Assembly (NCBI GenBank): GCA_033060915.1 | Contig: CM065396.1 | Span: forward strand, 5,190,001 to 5,254,000 | Source of the DNA: Euryodendron excelsum | Lineage: Eukaryota; Streptophyta; Magnoliopsida; Ericales; Pentaphylacaceae | Direction of reading: 5' to 3' | DNA: 64,000 nt | Part shown: in pieces, positions 47,657-60,060 of the stretch | Layout: each line of letters begins with the position of its first letter | Position numbering within the stretch: the stretch's first letter is position 1 | Notes under the pieces: generated by a model | Databases searched by the model: none | Told to the model about the DNA's origin: nothing | Seen by the model: the letters and a program-made list of their open reading frames with translations, nothing else | Made by a program: the position numbers and the translations under genes

Positions 47657-50109
47657 TAGGGTTGGAAGATGTGTACAAGGTGGTGGTGGCTATGGTACCC
47701 CTGTACGTAGCCCTGATTTTGGGGTATGGATCGGTGAAGTGGTGGCGTATATTCACACCGGAACAGTGTGATGCGATAAACAGGCTGGTTTGCTATTTCA
47801 CCCTCCCTCTCTTCACCTTCGAGTTCACAGCCCACGCTGATCCTTTCCAGATGAACCATCTCTTCATTGCTGCCGATGCTATCTCCAAACTCATTATACT
47901 GCTAGTTCTTGCGTTTTGGGCTAAGTGCCGCAGCAGATGCAAGGCAGGAATTAGCAGCTATTGCTGGTCCATAACTAGCTTTTCTCTGTCGACCTTGTCT
48001 AATACTTTGGTCGTAGGGGTTCCACTCATGAAAGCCATGTACGGCCCCACGGCTGTCGACCTTGTTGTTCAGTCATCCGTGCTGCAGTCTATCGTATGGC
48101 TAACCATTCTACTCTTCGTCTTAGAATTCAGGCGAAGTGGGACCCACTTCTCTTCTTCCACAGAAATAACTGATGATTTGGAAGAAGGAAACTACAGTAC
48201 TAGTAGTAACGTCGTTAATGCTGCTGCGGTGACTACCACAATTAGGCCATCTTTGATCAGCTGGCCTTTGATGAAGATTGTATGGCTGAAACTTGCTATG
48301 AATCCTAACTCTTACGCTTGCATTCTGGGAATTGCTTGGGCTTTCTTATCCAACAGGTATGTTTGTTTGTTAATTTGTAATAAAAAGATTTAAATTTCCA
48401 TTTCCTCCAACAAATTATATTTCTTGTTCTCTGGCTAATAATGGTTATGGATGAATGAGAGTTAACGAACTAGTACTTGGCTTCTTTCGTCTTCTTCTTC
48501 TTCTTCTTCTTCTTCTTCTTCTTCTTCCGGGGTGGGTGCTTGCTTGCTTTTAGGTGGCATTTTCAGATGCCCAGTATCATGGAAGGATCGATACTCATCA
48601 TGTCAAGAGCTGGAGCAGGCACCGCCATGTTTAGTATGGGTAAGAGTTTCATCGATCGTCACTTCACTACTATTAATAGCCAATTAAATTTATTAATGCT
48701 GCATCTTCTTGTATGTATATATATAATTAAACTCGTGAGTGAGGGTTAATTTGCTGCAGGACTATTCATGGCGTTGCAGGAGAAAGTAATAGCCTGCGGT
48801 GCTAGTCTAACTGTGTTTGGGATGGTTTTGAGGTTTATCGCTGGACCCGCAGCAATGGCCATAGGTGCTATAGTGGTAGGTTTGCATGGCGATGTCCTAC
48901 GTGTTGTTGTTATGCAGGTATATTTCTTACTCCTCCGTTAATTAGTATATTTACTTTTTTTTATTTTTTATCATAGGCACGTCCAAGTGTTTGTTTTGCT
49001 CATTTACATGGCATGCATATATGCAGGCATATGATATGATCATGGGATAATGCTGTACTGCTACTCACAGCCTGTGGTGTCTTCTGTTGCAAATTATTAA
49101 TTAATAAATTAATTAATTCTGAACAAAAAATATAAATTTAGTTTTTGCATCTCAATATCTGATTCAAAAAAAAAAAAAAAAAATGTCATTTTGCATATGC
49201 GGATGACAAGTAGGAGTTGCAAATTCAAAAACATGCGGTACTCCCGTGCTGTTATTTTAAAAAAAATATAAACACGGCAGAAATCCTTTTCCGCCAAATT
49301 GTTTTCATGTTAGTGGACCCCAGGTTTAGAAATCATAAATGGCATATGTTTGCTATCGTCTTCGAAAACCGTTTTTTATTATTTTAAAAATAGAGAAAAT
49401 GAAACAGAAGAAAATGCATTTGTGGGAAGAAAACTGTTTAGGAAACTAAGTTAAATTGTTTCTCAATTATTTAGAAACTTCACTCCATCAAGAAATAAAT
49501 GATATGAAAACAACCTTGTTTTCGAAGTTTCCATCGTTGTATGAAAGAAAAGAAAAAAAAAAAAAAAAAACCAATATGCTTTTAAGGAAAATAATATAAA
49601 CAATACTGTCAACAAGGCCAAGCATTTGTCTTTTCTAAGTCGGATTAGGATCGATCCTCTCCAGTTTTGGTGAGAATTCGAGGTCTCTAGATAAAAATCA
49701 ATGGATGCGAAATAGACATATCACTAAAATTTTAAATTAACCCAAAATAAATTAGATATATTTTGGTGTAATGTACTAAAATATTCAAGCTTATAATCGA
49801 CAAGGTAGTTTGTAGACCTTTAATTTTTAATTTTTAATTTTGATAATAAGTTGCAGTCTCATGCATTAAATTGGAAATCTCTAGTTTTTGCCATCACTAG
49901 AGAGAATCTAATCCTTCTAAGTCACTCCAATTTCCTCACTTTTGCAAACTGTAAAGAATTATAATATGTTTGTCATAAAAAGGCACTTTGCTAACGTTTG
50001 TGACGAACCCTCATTTTGTATTTAGGGCCCATGGAAAATTAAAACAAAAACAAAGGGAAAAAAAAAAAAAAAGGTTATGTGAGCTTACTAGATTTTTTTG
50101 TAGTTTCAC

Positions 50110-50151
<42 letters not shown>

Positions 50152-51895
50152 AGTTATGCAAACGGTTATTTCTATATATGGCGGCTGTATCATCTATAGT
50201 TTGCAACTCACATATGTAGCGCGTGGGGATAAGAAATAACATTTGCCAACAAAGACTACGAGAAAAAATATATTGTGAATTAATTAGGAAATAATGACCC
50301 ATATATAAAAATTTTCTGAAAAGATGGGACAATACGTACAAAAATTAATTACATTTTTTTGCAATTGGGGCTTGACTGGCCTGCTATATATACAAATATG
50401 TCACCATGGAAGTCATTTGGCACCTTTCGCGGATGTCAATATAGGAAGGGTCAAAGTTGACAACTAGTGCACTATCTGAAAAACAAAAAGTTGCAAACTA
50501 GTGAAAATTAACAATAAAAAAAAGATTCTTATTAATTTTAGTGCATTGATGTTGGCAGAAGTCAGAAAATCATGAAGGGGCAATCATTAATCACAATTCA
50601 AAATTTTTTTTTCTTTCATAATCAATAATATAGGACTAACTTCTATGTATGTATAATATATATAAACTCATAAATGTAATATATATAAACGAGTTTTTAA
50701 ATCAAAATAGATATTTAAGTATTTATAAATTTTCAGGAAGCAAATTAAGAAACATTTCTAAAACTAGAAGTAAAATTAAAATTTTTGAAAGAAATTTACT
50801 ATTGAAGTTGGCATTTATAAATTTTAAGAGAGACAAATTGAGAAACATATCTAAAATTGTAGGTAAAATAAAATTGTTTTTTTTTTTAAATGTGAGGACA
50901 GCTGCCCCATCTGGACAAATGTGGGTCCGCCAGTGAATGTCAGCATTCATTTGAATGCGTCGATGTATTAATGGAGAATAATTTATTAAAGATAAGTTTA
51001 GAAACTAATCGTGATGATGATCAAGTATTGCTTCTTTCTTAACAATAGTTTTTGAGTGTGAACTATGTGATTTCCTAGTCAAGAATGAGTCACGAAAGTA
51101 AGATATTATTGGCAGAACCGTATAATCCACTAGTTTTCATTTTATTCGAGATCATTAATTGTTTCATTTTGTTGCAGGCAGCACTGCCACAATCTATCAC
51201 CTCCTTCATATTCGCGAAAGAATATGGATTGCATGCTGATGTGCTTAGCACTGCGTAAGTAATCATCTAAAAACTAGCACTATTACGTACCCAACTATAT
51301 AGGGTATATTACTCTTTCCACCTTTATAGTTAATACTAAATCTCTTTTTAGTCTCTGACTTTTTAATTATGACAATCAACTCCCTATATTCACAATCAAG
51401 TTGTAATATAAACCTTTCATCATATACCGTTTATCTTGCTAACAGAAAATATCAATGAAGGATTAAAGTGAGTTTTTTTTAATATTTTATTTTATCAAGT
51501 ATAGGCGTGCTAAGTGTAATAACTCTAGGCAATCAATTGCCCTAAAAACAATTATGAGTAAAAAATTGAAGTTATTACAGTTAGCATCTTGAACTTTATA
51601 TATAATATCACTTTAGTTCTTGATGGACATTATTCATTAGATGAATAAATGGTAATTGACAGAAAGGTTCTCGATTTTATATGAAGTGTATTAGTGTAAC
51701 TTACCTAACTATATGTTCTGTTCTTAAAACATACAGTACAAAAATCCAAAAGGATGTACAGTTTCCATATATAATTGTTCAAAATTTAATCATAACTGAT
51801 TTGCATCTCATCTCATTTTCAGGGTAATCTTTGGTACGATGATGTCCCTTCCAGTGTTGATCGCTTATTATGCAGTTTTAGAGTTTTTACATTGA
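47653..51895 (+). CDS. PIN5: PIN-type auxin transporter, short-loop, PIN5-like (5 exons)
   Basis: Exons are 47653-48356, 48554-48639, 48760-48917, 51178-51254 and 51823-51895 (1098 nt, 365 residues). Every intron is GT...AG and the frame is kept. Residues 1-160 form the first hydrophobic half, with ITSFSLSTLSNTLVVGVPL at about 106-125. A short hydrophilic loop covers about 160-203, and 208-365 form the second half with NPNSYACILGIAWAF, AGPAAMAIG and AALPQSITSFIFAKEYGLH. The missing long central loop places it with PIN5/PIN8, which act at the endoplasmic reticulum in intracellular auxin balance. The N-terminal VYKVVVAMVPLYVALILGYG and the length match PIN5 better than PIN8. No damage was seen. 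Confidence 0.93.
48357..48553 (+). other. PIN5-like intron 1, with a CTT microsatellite
   Basis: The intron contains a CTT run at about 48491-48528 next to the acceptor, acting as an extended pyrimidine tract. The acceptor TTTTAG/GTGG at 48553 restores the conserved frame. Confidence 0.85.
48918..51177 (+). other. PIN5-like intron 3, repeat-bearing
   Basis: This 2,260-bp intron holds A-runs at 49166-49183 and 49551-49570, an AG microsatellite at 50112-50147 and a dispersed repeat at 50567-50936. No coding content was found. Confidence 0.85.
50567..50936. repeat. Dispersed repeat, copy 2 (related to 2344-2692)
   Basis: It starts with AAGGGGCAATCATTAAT and ends with GCTGCCCCATCTGG and GTGGGTCCGCCAGTG. 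An internal GGCATTTATAAATTTT...GACAAATTGAGAAA block is shared with the first copy. A GTGGGTCCGCCA-type end is common in plant repeats. Confidence 0.5.
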
Positions 51896-52390
51896 TCTCT
51901 CCATAAGATCGATCTAAATTATTATTAATATTTGATGATGTTCATTCCAATTTGTTACCCTATGAGTAATGGACTCGTGGTATTAGTGTTTTAGTTACAA
52001 GTAGTAGCTTACTTGAAGTTATTGCAAAGTCCCTCCTATTTATAGCAAGTAATTATTGGTTATTATCATTGTTACATGTATACTAAGCTTGATAGACTCA
52101 GGTGTCAATCAAATAACTCTTGGAATTTAGATGTATGGCTTGATACTATTGTGATGCCAAAAAAATGATAGTACGAGCTTTCTAGACACAATCCACAGAA
52201 AAATCATTGTAAGTGGTATTTTACATACGTGAAGAAAATATGACAAAAACGACTCACAAGCCATAGAAAATCATTGCAAGTGGTATTTTACATACGTAAG
52301 GAAAATTAGAGAACACTAAAAGTTGCTCTCTTCTGCGTGAGTTTGCACTGGCACGCTTGTTGTTAAGGTCTTGTCTTAGCCCTACAATTA
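51896..52390. other. 3' region of the PIN5-like gene and spacer with a 67-bp tandem repeat
   Basis: The 3' untranslated region probably covers about 51896-52100. ATCATTG(T/C)AAGTGGTATT and TTTACATACGT recur at 52200-52238 and 52267-52305 with a 67-bp offset. Nothing else is recognised. Confidence 0.55.
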
Positions 52391-52479
52391 TATAGAAAGA
52401 AGATCAAGTGGAGCCAAAGTATTCTCAAAATTCCTAGATAATAACTCATTACTTCAAAACAAATGATTTCCATCCAGGT

Positions 52480-55400
52480 AAAGGTTTAGGAAAACACTTA
52501 TAAGGAAAACCCGAGATCGTAAAAATACCATCAACCGAACCCACCTTCGGGCTGGGGTACAAGCCTATCAAAAAAGAGAAAAGAGAAGCAGCCAAGAAGA
52601 AAAGGGTTGACAAGAAAGTAGCTATGGAGCTCCTTGATCAATTTAACCAATTAGACATAGGGAAACGTAGTATTTACATCAAGTAAAGGTTCGAAGAAAA
52701 GGAAAATTCAAGAAGAAGCACCTGTCATGATGACCAACACCAAAATAACTCAAGATGGGTCCATTCGAGCAATTCTTCTAAGCGAGAAACTTCATAACTG
52801 GGTCAGTAAAGACATCATTCGCACCCGTAAGTTTCGGTACAACACTCGCTAGAGCAAATCCCAAAACACCAGACTCGCTATAAGTGAATCCTATCTTCAT
52901 AAAACTATTTGTTTTAGCTTTCAATTTAGTTAATTATATCAAATTAATGGAAAAATACTCTTTTTGTTTGATTTATGGTGCATTATTTTCCTTATCAGAA
53001 ACCCTCGTATCCAACACCTTGCTCAACTAATCAAGAGAATGCCAAACATGATAAATAATGACTTTAACACTGAATTTGACTATCAGCAATTGAGAATTGA
53101 ACTGGATGTGAACCATACAAGCGAAGTACTTGAGGAAGTTTGGGAATGAGTAGAAAGACATAAGAACCGTAGCATTCCAAACATTGAAGAAACATAAGTA
53201 GTTAACTTGGGGAATAAGGGGGATCCAAAAGAGCTTAAAATTGGCACAGGGTTAGATCAGTGGCAGCGCAAAGAGCTATTAGAACTATTATATGCATACC
53301 TGAATGTTTTTGCCTAGTCTTATTAGGACATGCCTGGGCTAGACGAATCTATCGTTGAACATAGGTTACCCTTAGACTCCTAGATGAAACCTTTCGAACA
53401 AAAATTGAGAAGACTCAAGCCAGAGTGGAGTCTGAAGGTCAAAGAAGAAGTGATCAAACAATTCCAAGCAGGATTTTTGCAAGTAGTGGAGTGTCCCTAA
53501 TGTCTAGCTAATATTGTCCACGTTCCCAAGAAAGACGGCAAATTACGGATATGTATCGACTTTCAGCTCAACAAAGCTAGTCTAAAGGATGATTTTCCTT
53601 TGCCACACATAGACCTGCTCATTGATAACACAACCAGTCATGAGATGTTCTTATTCATGGATGACTTTCTAGGATACAACCAAATTAAGCTTGCCAAAGA
53701 AGATCGAGAGAAGACCGTCTTTATAACCTCCTGGGGAGTATATTGTTACAAAGTTATGCCGTTTGTGCTTTGCAATGCAGGGGCAACTTACCAAAAGGAT
53801 ATAGTAACTTTGTTCCATGATATGATGCATTAAGAAGTGGAAGTTTATGTAGACGACATAATTATCAAACCAAGCAACGGGAAGATCACTTGCTCAACTT
53901 ACAGAAGGTGTTTGACCAATTTTGCAAATACCAACTCAAGCTAAATCCTGCCAAATGTACGTTTGGGTTATCCTCAAGAAAATTGCCGGGATTCATAGTC
54001 AAAGAAAAAGGGATAGAGTTGATCCCGCTAAAGTCAAGTCCATTGTTGAAATGACAACCCTTAGAGGGGAAAAAGAGGTTTGATCCTTCCTGGGAAAATT
54101 AAACTTCATCTCTGCGAGCCCGATTTCAAACTCCTCAAGAAAGATGTTGTGAAAGAATGGGATGATAATTGTCGATTAGTTTTTGAAAAAATCAAATAAT
54201 ACATCCGGAATTCCCCAATCTTAGTGGCACTTACCACGGGGCAACCTCTGTTGATGTACATGTCGGTCCTAGATACTTCCACGGGTTGTGTTTTAGGGTA
54301 GCATGGTAAAAGGAGGAGAAAGGAGCAAGCCATTTATTACCTTAGTAAGAAGTTCCTAGAAAGGAGCAAGCCATTTATTACCTCAGTAAGAAGTTCCTAC
54401 CATACGAAGTAAAGTATTCTAATATTGAGAAAACTTGCTGCGTGCTAGCCTGGGCAGCCCACAGGCTTCAGCATTACATGTTCTATTATACCACTTTCCT
54501 CATCTCCCATATAGACCCAATCAAGTATATTTTTGAAAAACCAACCCTATCCAGCAGAATTGCATAGTGGCACATGATCTTATCAGAATTCAACATTGTA
54601 TTCACCACCCGTAAAACAGTTAAGGGGCAGGTTATAGCTGATTACTTGCCCAAGAACCCTATTAATGATTATCAATCCATGGAGCCCTGATTCCCGGATG
54701 AGGATATCTTATGCACTGAAGATGTAACTAAAGGGCCACGAAAATTGGATGGAGTATGAGGCTTGCATTCTTAAATTAAGGCTAGCATTAAAGATGAAGA
54801 TTGATAAATTGGCTGTCTTTGGAGATTCTGATCTCGTTAATCAACAATCCAAAGAGGTGTACCAAACCCAAGATGCCAAACTCTCCTCGTATCACCAACA
54901 AATCAAAGATCTCTGTCAACTGTTCAGAAGCATAGACTTCCATCATATACCCCAGACAGAGAATAACTTCGCCAATGCACTAGCCACTCAAGCCGCATCA
55001 ATCAAGATTGACAAGGGCACAAAAATACCTCCTTTCTAGATTTTACTAGAGACATCCCCTCTTATTGCCTTCACACAATAGCTAAGCCCGATAGACAACT
55101 ATGGTTTTATGATATTCAAAGATACATTCCAAAAAGGGCATTCCTTGATGCGGCCGCTCATCAAGATAAGAAGATCATTTGCCATCTGGTAGGACATTAT
55201 TTTATGACCGAAAATGAGCTTTTCAAGAGACCCTTGTTCGGCTCACTGAAATGCATTAATGCTGTCGAAGTCAAAACCATCATGGAGGAGGTACACGAGG
55301 GAGTTTGTGGTCCTTACATGAACGACCATATACTTGTTAAAAAATCCTCCAAACACGGTATTACTGGACAACTATGGAGTCAGACTGCACTAAATATGTT

Positions 55401-56345
55401 CTCTGATGTCATAAGTGCCAAATACAAGGGGATAAGATTAAAGCACCACCCACAGAACTCCACTCCATGTTAGCCTCGTGGCCTTTCTCAATGTGGGAGA
55501 CATATATGATCAACCCAATCACCCCTAAAGCCTCCAATGGCCATCGATTCATCTTGGTTGCCATCGATTACTTCACTAAATAGGCAAAAACAGTCTCCTA
55601 TGTTCACGTCACCAAGAAGGTAGTAGAGAAGTTCATAAAGAACCACATCATCTATTGATATGGAATTCCTGTATCACTCATCACTGAAAATGCCTCCAAC
55701 CTAAACAATGAACTGATGTCGAAACTGTGCCAAAGGTTCTGCATCACCCACTGAAATTCAGTCACCTACCACCCTCAGATGAATGGAGCAGTGGAGGTAT
55801 CCAACAAAAACATCAAGAGAATACTCTGAAAAATGATTGACAACTACCAAGACTGGCATGAGAAGTTCCCCTTTACACTATTGGTTTATCGAACCACTGT
55901 AAGGGTTTTTACTGGAGGTACCCCTTTTGAATTGGTCTATGGCACATAAGCAGTCCTCCCTATTGAGGTTGAGATTCCTTCCCTGAGAATCTTAATGGAA
56001 ACCAAATTAGATGAAGCTAAATGGATCAAAGACCGATACACTCAACTCTGCTTGCTAGATGAAAAGCGATTGGCCGTAGTTTATCATGCTTAGTGCTATA
56101 AAAGACAAATGGCTAGGGCATTTGACAAGAAAGTGCGGCTACGATCATTCCAACCGCGATATTTAGTATTGAAAAAGATATGCCTCTACCAAGAGGTAGC
56201 ACAGAGGAAGTTCACTCTAAACTATGAGGGGCCATTCCTAGTCGAGAAAGTCCTGTTCAGAGAAGCTCTTATTTTAGAGAAAATGGATGACCGTGAATTC
56301 CCTAGTCCATTGAACTTCGATGCCGTTAAACGATACTATATATGA
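52480..56345 (+). pseudogene. Tat-type pol, many breaks
   Basis: Markers in order: FGLGY followed by KP near 52548, typical of Tat pol; the RT core with DFPLPHIDLLIDN and FMDDFLGYNQI (53590-53690); YVDD at about 53845; an RNase H end with VKGQVIADYL (about 54620); a second RNase H with MEYEACILKLRLAL from 54749 lacking its N-terminal half; an integrase zinc-binding relic at 55260-55430; and an integrase core with AIDYFTK and TYHPQMNGAVE (55540-55800). Stops and shifts occur in all parts. The stretch 54321-54401 contains a 41-bp tandem duplication. Confidence 0.82.
54321..54401 (+). repeat. 41-bp tandem duplication within the Tat pol
   Basis: AGGAGCAAGCCATTTATTAC and the following CT(T/C)AGTAAGAAGTTCCTA occur twice with a 41-bp offset and one substitution. 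The event is more recent than most other damage in the element. Confidence 0.9.
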
Positions 56346-59300
56346 TCCCAAAAGCTGAATTCCCATTTTTTTTTTTGGAAGCAATGAAATTTACTTTTCT
56401 TAATCTTTGCTAATTAATAAAGCTTGGTCAGAATCTCAGTAGCAAAACTCTATGGACTAAAAAATTTAAAATTGAAATGAAGAGAGGCCTCCATTCTCAC
56501 TACCATACAGTCAAAAGCAACCCTTGTTAAACCCCTTTTGAGCCAGTTACTTTCTTTCCAAAGATGCCCCCCCAACCTAGTGATCACTACCCATAGTGGG
56601 TCAAAGTAAAGCACTAAGGATGATATATCCAAGAACAGAAAGGAATTGTAGAAGTATTCACCCAAAAAAAAAAAAAAAGGAGAAAGCTTGCACTGGTAAA
56701 ACACAAAAAATAGCAGCACAAGAAAAGAAAGAGAAAGTGCTAGTTGACCAAAATTATTAACGAGGATCGCAAGTATTAAGATAGATTTGAGCCTCCCTCT
56801 TTTGTTTCAAAATAGAAACCCACATCGCAAACCCTAAAGTCCTCTTAGATAAAGATTGAATTGCTTAGCCTAAATGAGCTCGCCAAAATACGGCCTTGGC
56901 AAAGGAAGCTAGGAGATGTCTCAAACATTATTCAGAAGCTTCTAAACAAAAATCGAGAACCTAGCTAAAAAAGAAAAAAAGAGAGAGGGAGAAGAGATAA
57001 GAAAAAAGCACATTTCCAAGGATGCAATGAAAACCTGAAAGGGCGCCGTAGGTACAAAAGTAGGGATATGGCAAGATTTAAAATTATCGACCTTGGTGAA
57101 AACTTGCAAAGGTGTCTTGGTGCCAAAATGACAAACTTGGGACTGGTGAAAACCCACATGGGCACCAGTAGCAAAAATAACAAAAAAAAAAAAGGAAGGT
57201 AAGAGGTAATCCAAAGCGCAGACGGTCCCAGAAATCACAGGTAGAAAGAAACAGTAGATAAGTCAGAAGATGTTTTGAAAAGCATTCTTTGGTTTAGCCT
57301 AGTTGAGGTTAAGGAAGCAGAGGGTCCTCTCCTAGGATAATAAGCCAATCAAAGCATCAAACAACAAGGAGTAATTTCCATCTAAAGTTCTCAAACATAC
57401 TTTTGTACTAATTATGCAGGGAAAGCATCTCAGTTATGTAAAGGGCTATAAATTCATATGGTAAAAAAAAAAAAAGAAAATACTATAATGAAATCTGTCT
57501 CTCTACAAATGTAGGCATCACAAAGTCTAAAAACAGATTAGGAATGAGGAACAAAAATGTAATGCTCCCCATTATCATTAGAAAAAGAATCAACTAAGGC
57601 AGGGTCCATCGGCTCGTCGTCCACATCATCAATAAGGGGAGCACTGGAGTAGGTTCCCGCCACCGTTAAACCAAGCCTGCCTTGCTCTGTCACTCCCCAT
57701 TTTTGGACACCAGTCCCTCTTGGCTCGGGGGGAAAGGTACGGTGCTCTCTCGTTAGAACTCGTCCTCCTAGAAGGACGAATGCGACAGGTTTGAATGGAA
57801 TTGATTAGGGCTTTTTGAAAAGGTCTTTGGAGTCACCACCTAATATATTTAAAGATGTGTTTGGTCATCTACACCAAGTAAAACCCGAGGGTTAAACTTA
57901 GATTTTACAAAGTATTTTTGAAAATGTCCTCATGAGAGGGTTTTAGAAGGTAGGGTTGTTTGACAACCCTAAAAATGTTGAAAAGTCCTTTTGAAAATTG
58001 ACTCCAGTTTGGTCTTTGAAACATAAATTCTTAAGTCCAGGGGTTGGTTATATGTAGGGAAGATGTCTGAAGACTATCACCCTACGTCGCTCTTACGATA
58101 CCTATATGTCCATTCACCTTGTACTCACCTAACTATGACTCACTAGTTACCTATGTTTAATGCTATCCACTTAAAAAATTTTGAAAACAAAATTTGAAGA
58201 AGAGTTTGAAAGAGGAAATTGAGTTTGAAAAATGGTTATGGAATTAGAATTTGAAAAGGGTTGTGATCGCACCACATGAAGGGTTGCCTACGTACCTCTT
58301 TAAAGAGGATCAGGTCAGCCATAGTTCGAACAAGAGTCCGAAAGAGTTGGAATTTTGAAATGGGTTTCTATTTCTAGAAAGTTTTCATTTTTCAAAATTT
58401 TCCTTTTTCAGGAAAGTTTGAGTTTGAAAATGTTTTCTTTTCAGGAAAGGATGAATTTGAAAATGTCTCATTTTCAAGAAGATTTGATTTTTGAAATGTT
58501 TCCTTTTCAGTAATATTAGATTTGAAAATATTTCCTTTTCAAGAAGATTGGATTTGGAAATATTTCTTTTTGAGGAAGATTGAGATTTGATTTCATTTGA
58601 AAAAGGTAAGTTTGGATTGTTTCTTGGATTGTTTCCAAAATAGAAGGAGTTGATTTGGGTTTTAAATTTGGAAGGTTTGAAAAATGAGTGATTTAATGGA
58701 TTTGAATAGAAGGTTTTGATTTGATTGATTTTAAAAAAGGAAAGTTTGGAAAATAGAAGTTTCGATTGATTTGAAAATTGAGGATTTTGAGGATTTGAAA
58801 AAGGTATGATTTTGACTTGAAAATGAAAGTTTTTGGGTGGGCAAAAATAGAATTTTCCTAGGATTGGACTTCTAGGGTTTAACAAATGTGAGTTTTATAA
58901 ATGATTTGAAAACCGAGTCTTTTGAAAACATTTTTTAAGGCTAGAAACCCTGACTTGGATTTTAGACATCCAAATGAATATTGAACTTTGCCTACAGCCA
59001 TCCTAGCCATTGAAAGACTAGAATCGCTTTAGGCTTGTGGATTTGAAAAACAATAAAGGCACAAGGCCAAAAATGTAGACCTTTTTGGGTCGTTTTGAAT
59101 GTCACACATTTCTTGAAAAAACCCTAATCTTGAAAAGACTAGGATCATTTCAAGATAGTGTTTTGAAAAGAAGCAAATGTAGGCTAACAGGAGTCATTTA
59201 AAAATGTCACACTTTTCTAGGAGAACTCTAACCATAAAAGGGTTAGGATCCACCTAGAATTGTGGTTTTGAGAAAGCTACTTTGAAAATGGTTTTAAGGA

Positions 59301-59840
59301 GTAGAGACATGACATGAATGCAAATATATGACGACGACAATAACGGCATGAAACATACAAGGTTGGGTATCACCATATTGCAAGCGAGCCCTAAGGCCAT
59401 GCCGTGAAGCAAGTGAAGGCTAAGAAGAGAGTCTCGATCATTCGTCTTGCTAACTCTTGGCATGGACTTAACGTCCTCTTATTCCAAGCATACAAGAAAG
59501 GGGGTTTAGAGATAGGGGTTTAAAAAAGAGAGGAACCCAAGTGGGTTTGGAGGGAGAAGAAAAAGTGGGGGAGTACGAAAAGTAAACGGAGGATTTACCT
59601 TGTCTTGTTTCTTCTTTCTTTGATGGAGGCTCGGGCTCTGGACTTGGGAAGACTTCGGGAGCTTTCGGGCAATGAGGTGGACCTTTGATGGAGCTCGGAG
59701 GCTAAGGTTTCGAAGTCTCGGGGTAGGGCTCGGTTGGCAGGACTTCGAGAGAGAAAGAGAGGGCTTCGAGAGCTGTCTAAAATAGAGAGGGAGATTTTTT
59801 GGATAGAATTTTTGACCCAAAACAGTGAGGGGGGAGATCT

Positions 59841-59849
59841 GTATTTATA
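59841..59849 (-). promoter_or_regulatory. TATA box of the minus-oriented LTR
   Basis: TATAAATAC on the minus strand is followed by a pyrimidine-rich stretch (CTCCCCCCTCACTG). It is identical to the box at 61552-61560 of the opposite LTR. Confidence 0.55.
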
Positions 59850-59869
59850 ATGTAAAAACAGGGGGGTTG

Positions 59870-60060
59870 TGCGCCACTCTTAGTGGCGCATGCATTGACC
59901 TTGGTCGTGCGCCACTAAGAGTGACATAGAGAGACTTAATGATGTCTCAAAAGAAGGCTAGATAAGGGGCTTGTCAATTCGTAACTGATTTTGGGGGGTT
60001 ATGCGCCACTATTGGTGTGCACGACTAGAGTTAAAGCATGTGCCACTAATAGTGGCGCAG
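59870..60060. repeat. Hairpin motif cluster upstream of the minus LTR promoter
   Basis: A perfect 9-bp-arm hairpin with a 3-base loop, TGCGCCACT-CTT-AGTGGCGCA, lies at 59870-59890. Variants follow at about 59907-59925, 60001-60018 and 60041-60059 (GCCACT-AAT-AGTGGC). The middle ones are imperfect. Confidence 0.85.

Larger units (their letters stand above)
52391..57687 (+). mobile_element. Ty3/gypsy retrotransposon remnant, Tat type (5' part missing)
   Basis: A coding run from 52480 to 56345 has RT, RNase H, a second (archaeal-type) RNase H and integrase in order. A long 3' tail without genes (56346-57687) follows, as in Tat/Ogre-type elements; it has repeated CTGGTGAAAACCCACATGGGC-like motifs (split copies at 57020-57170). 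No 5' LTR, leader or gag was found to the left. The limits on both sides are estimates. Confidence 0.72.

Noticed and set aside
58385..58885. 166-codon minus-strand frame rich in Phe, Lys, Asn and Ser
   Set aside because: This is low-complexity LTR sequence; the frame is open because of its repetitive T/C content.
59506..59820. 104-codon minus-strand frame rich in Pro, Ser and Leu
   Set aside because: It falls in the leader part of the minus-oriented LTR and is not conserved as a frame in the opposite LTR.
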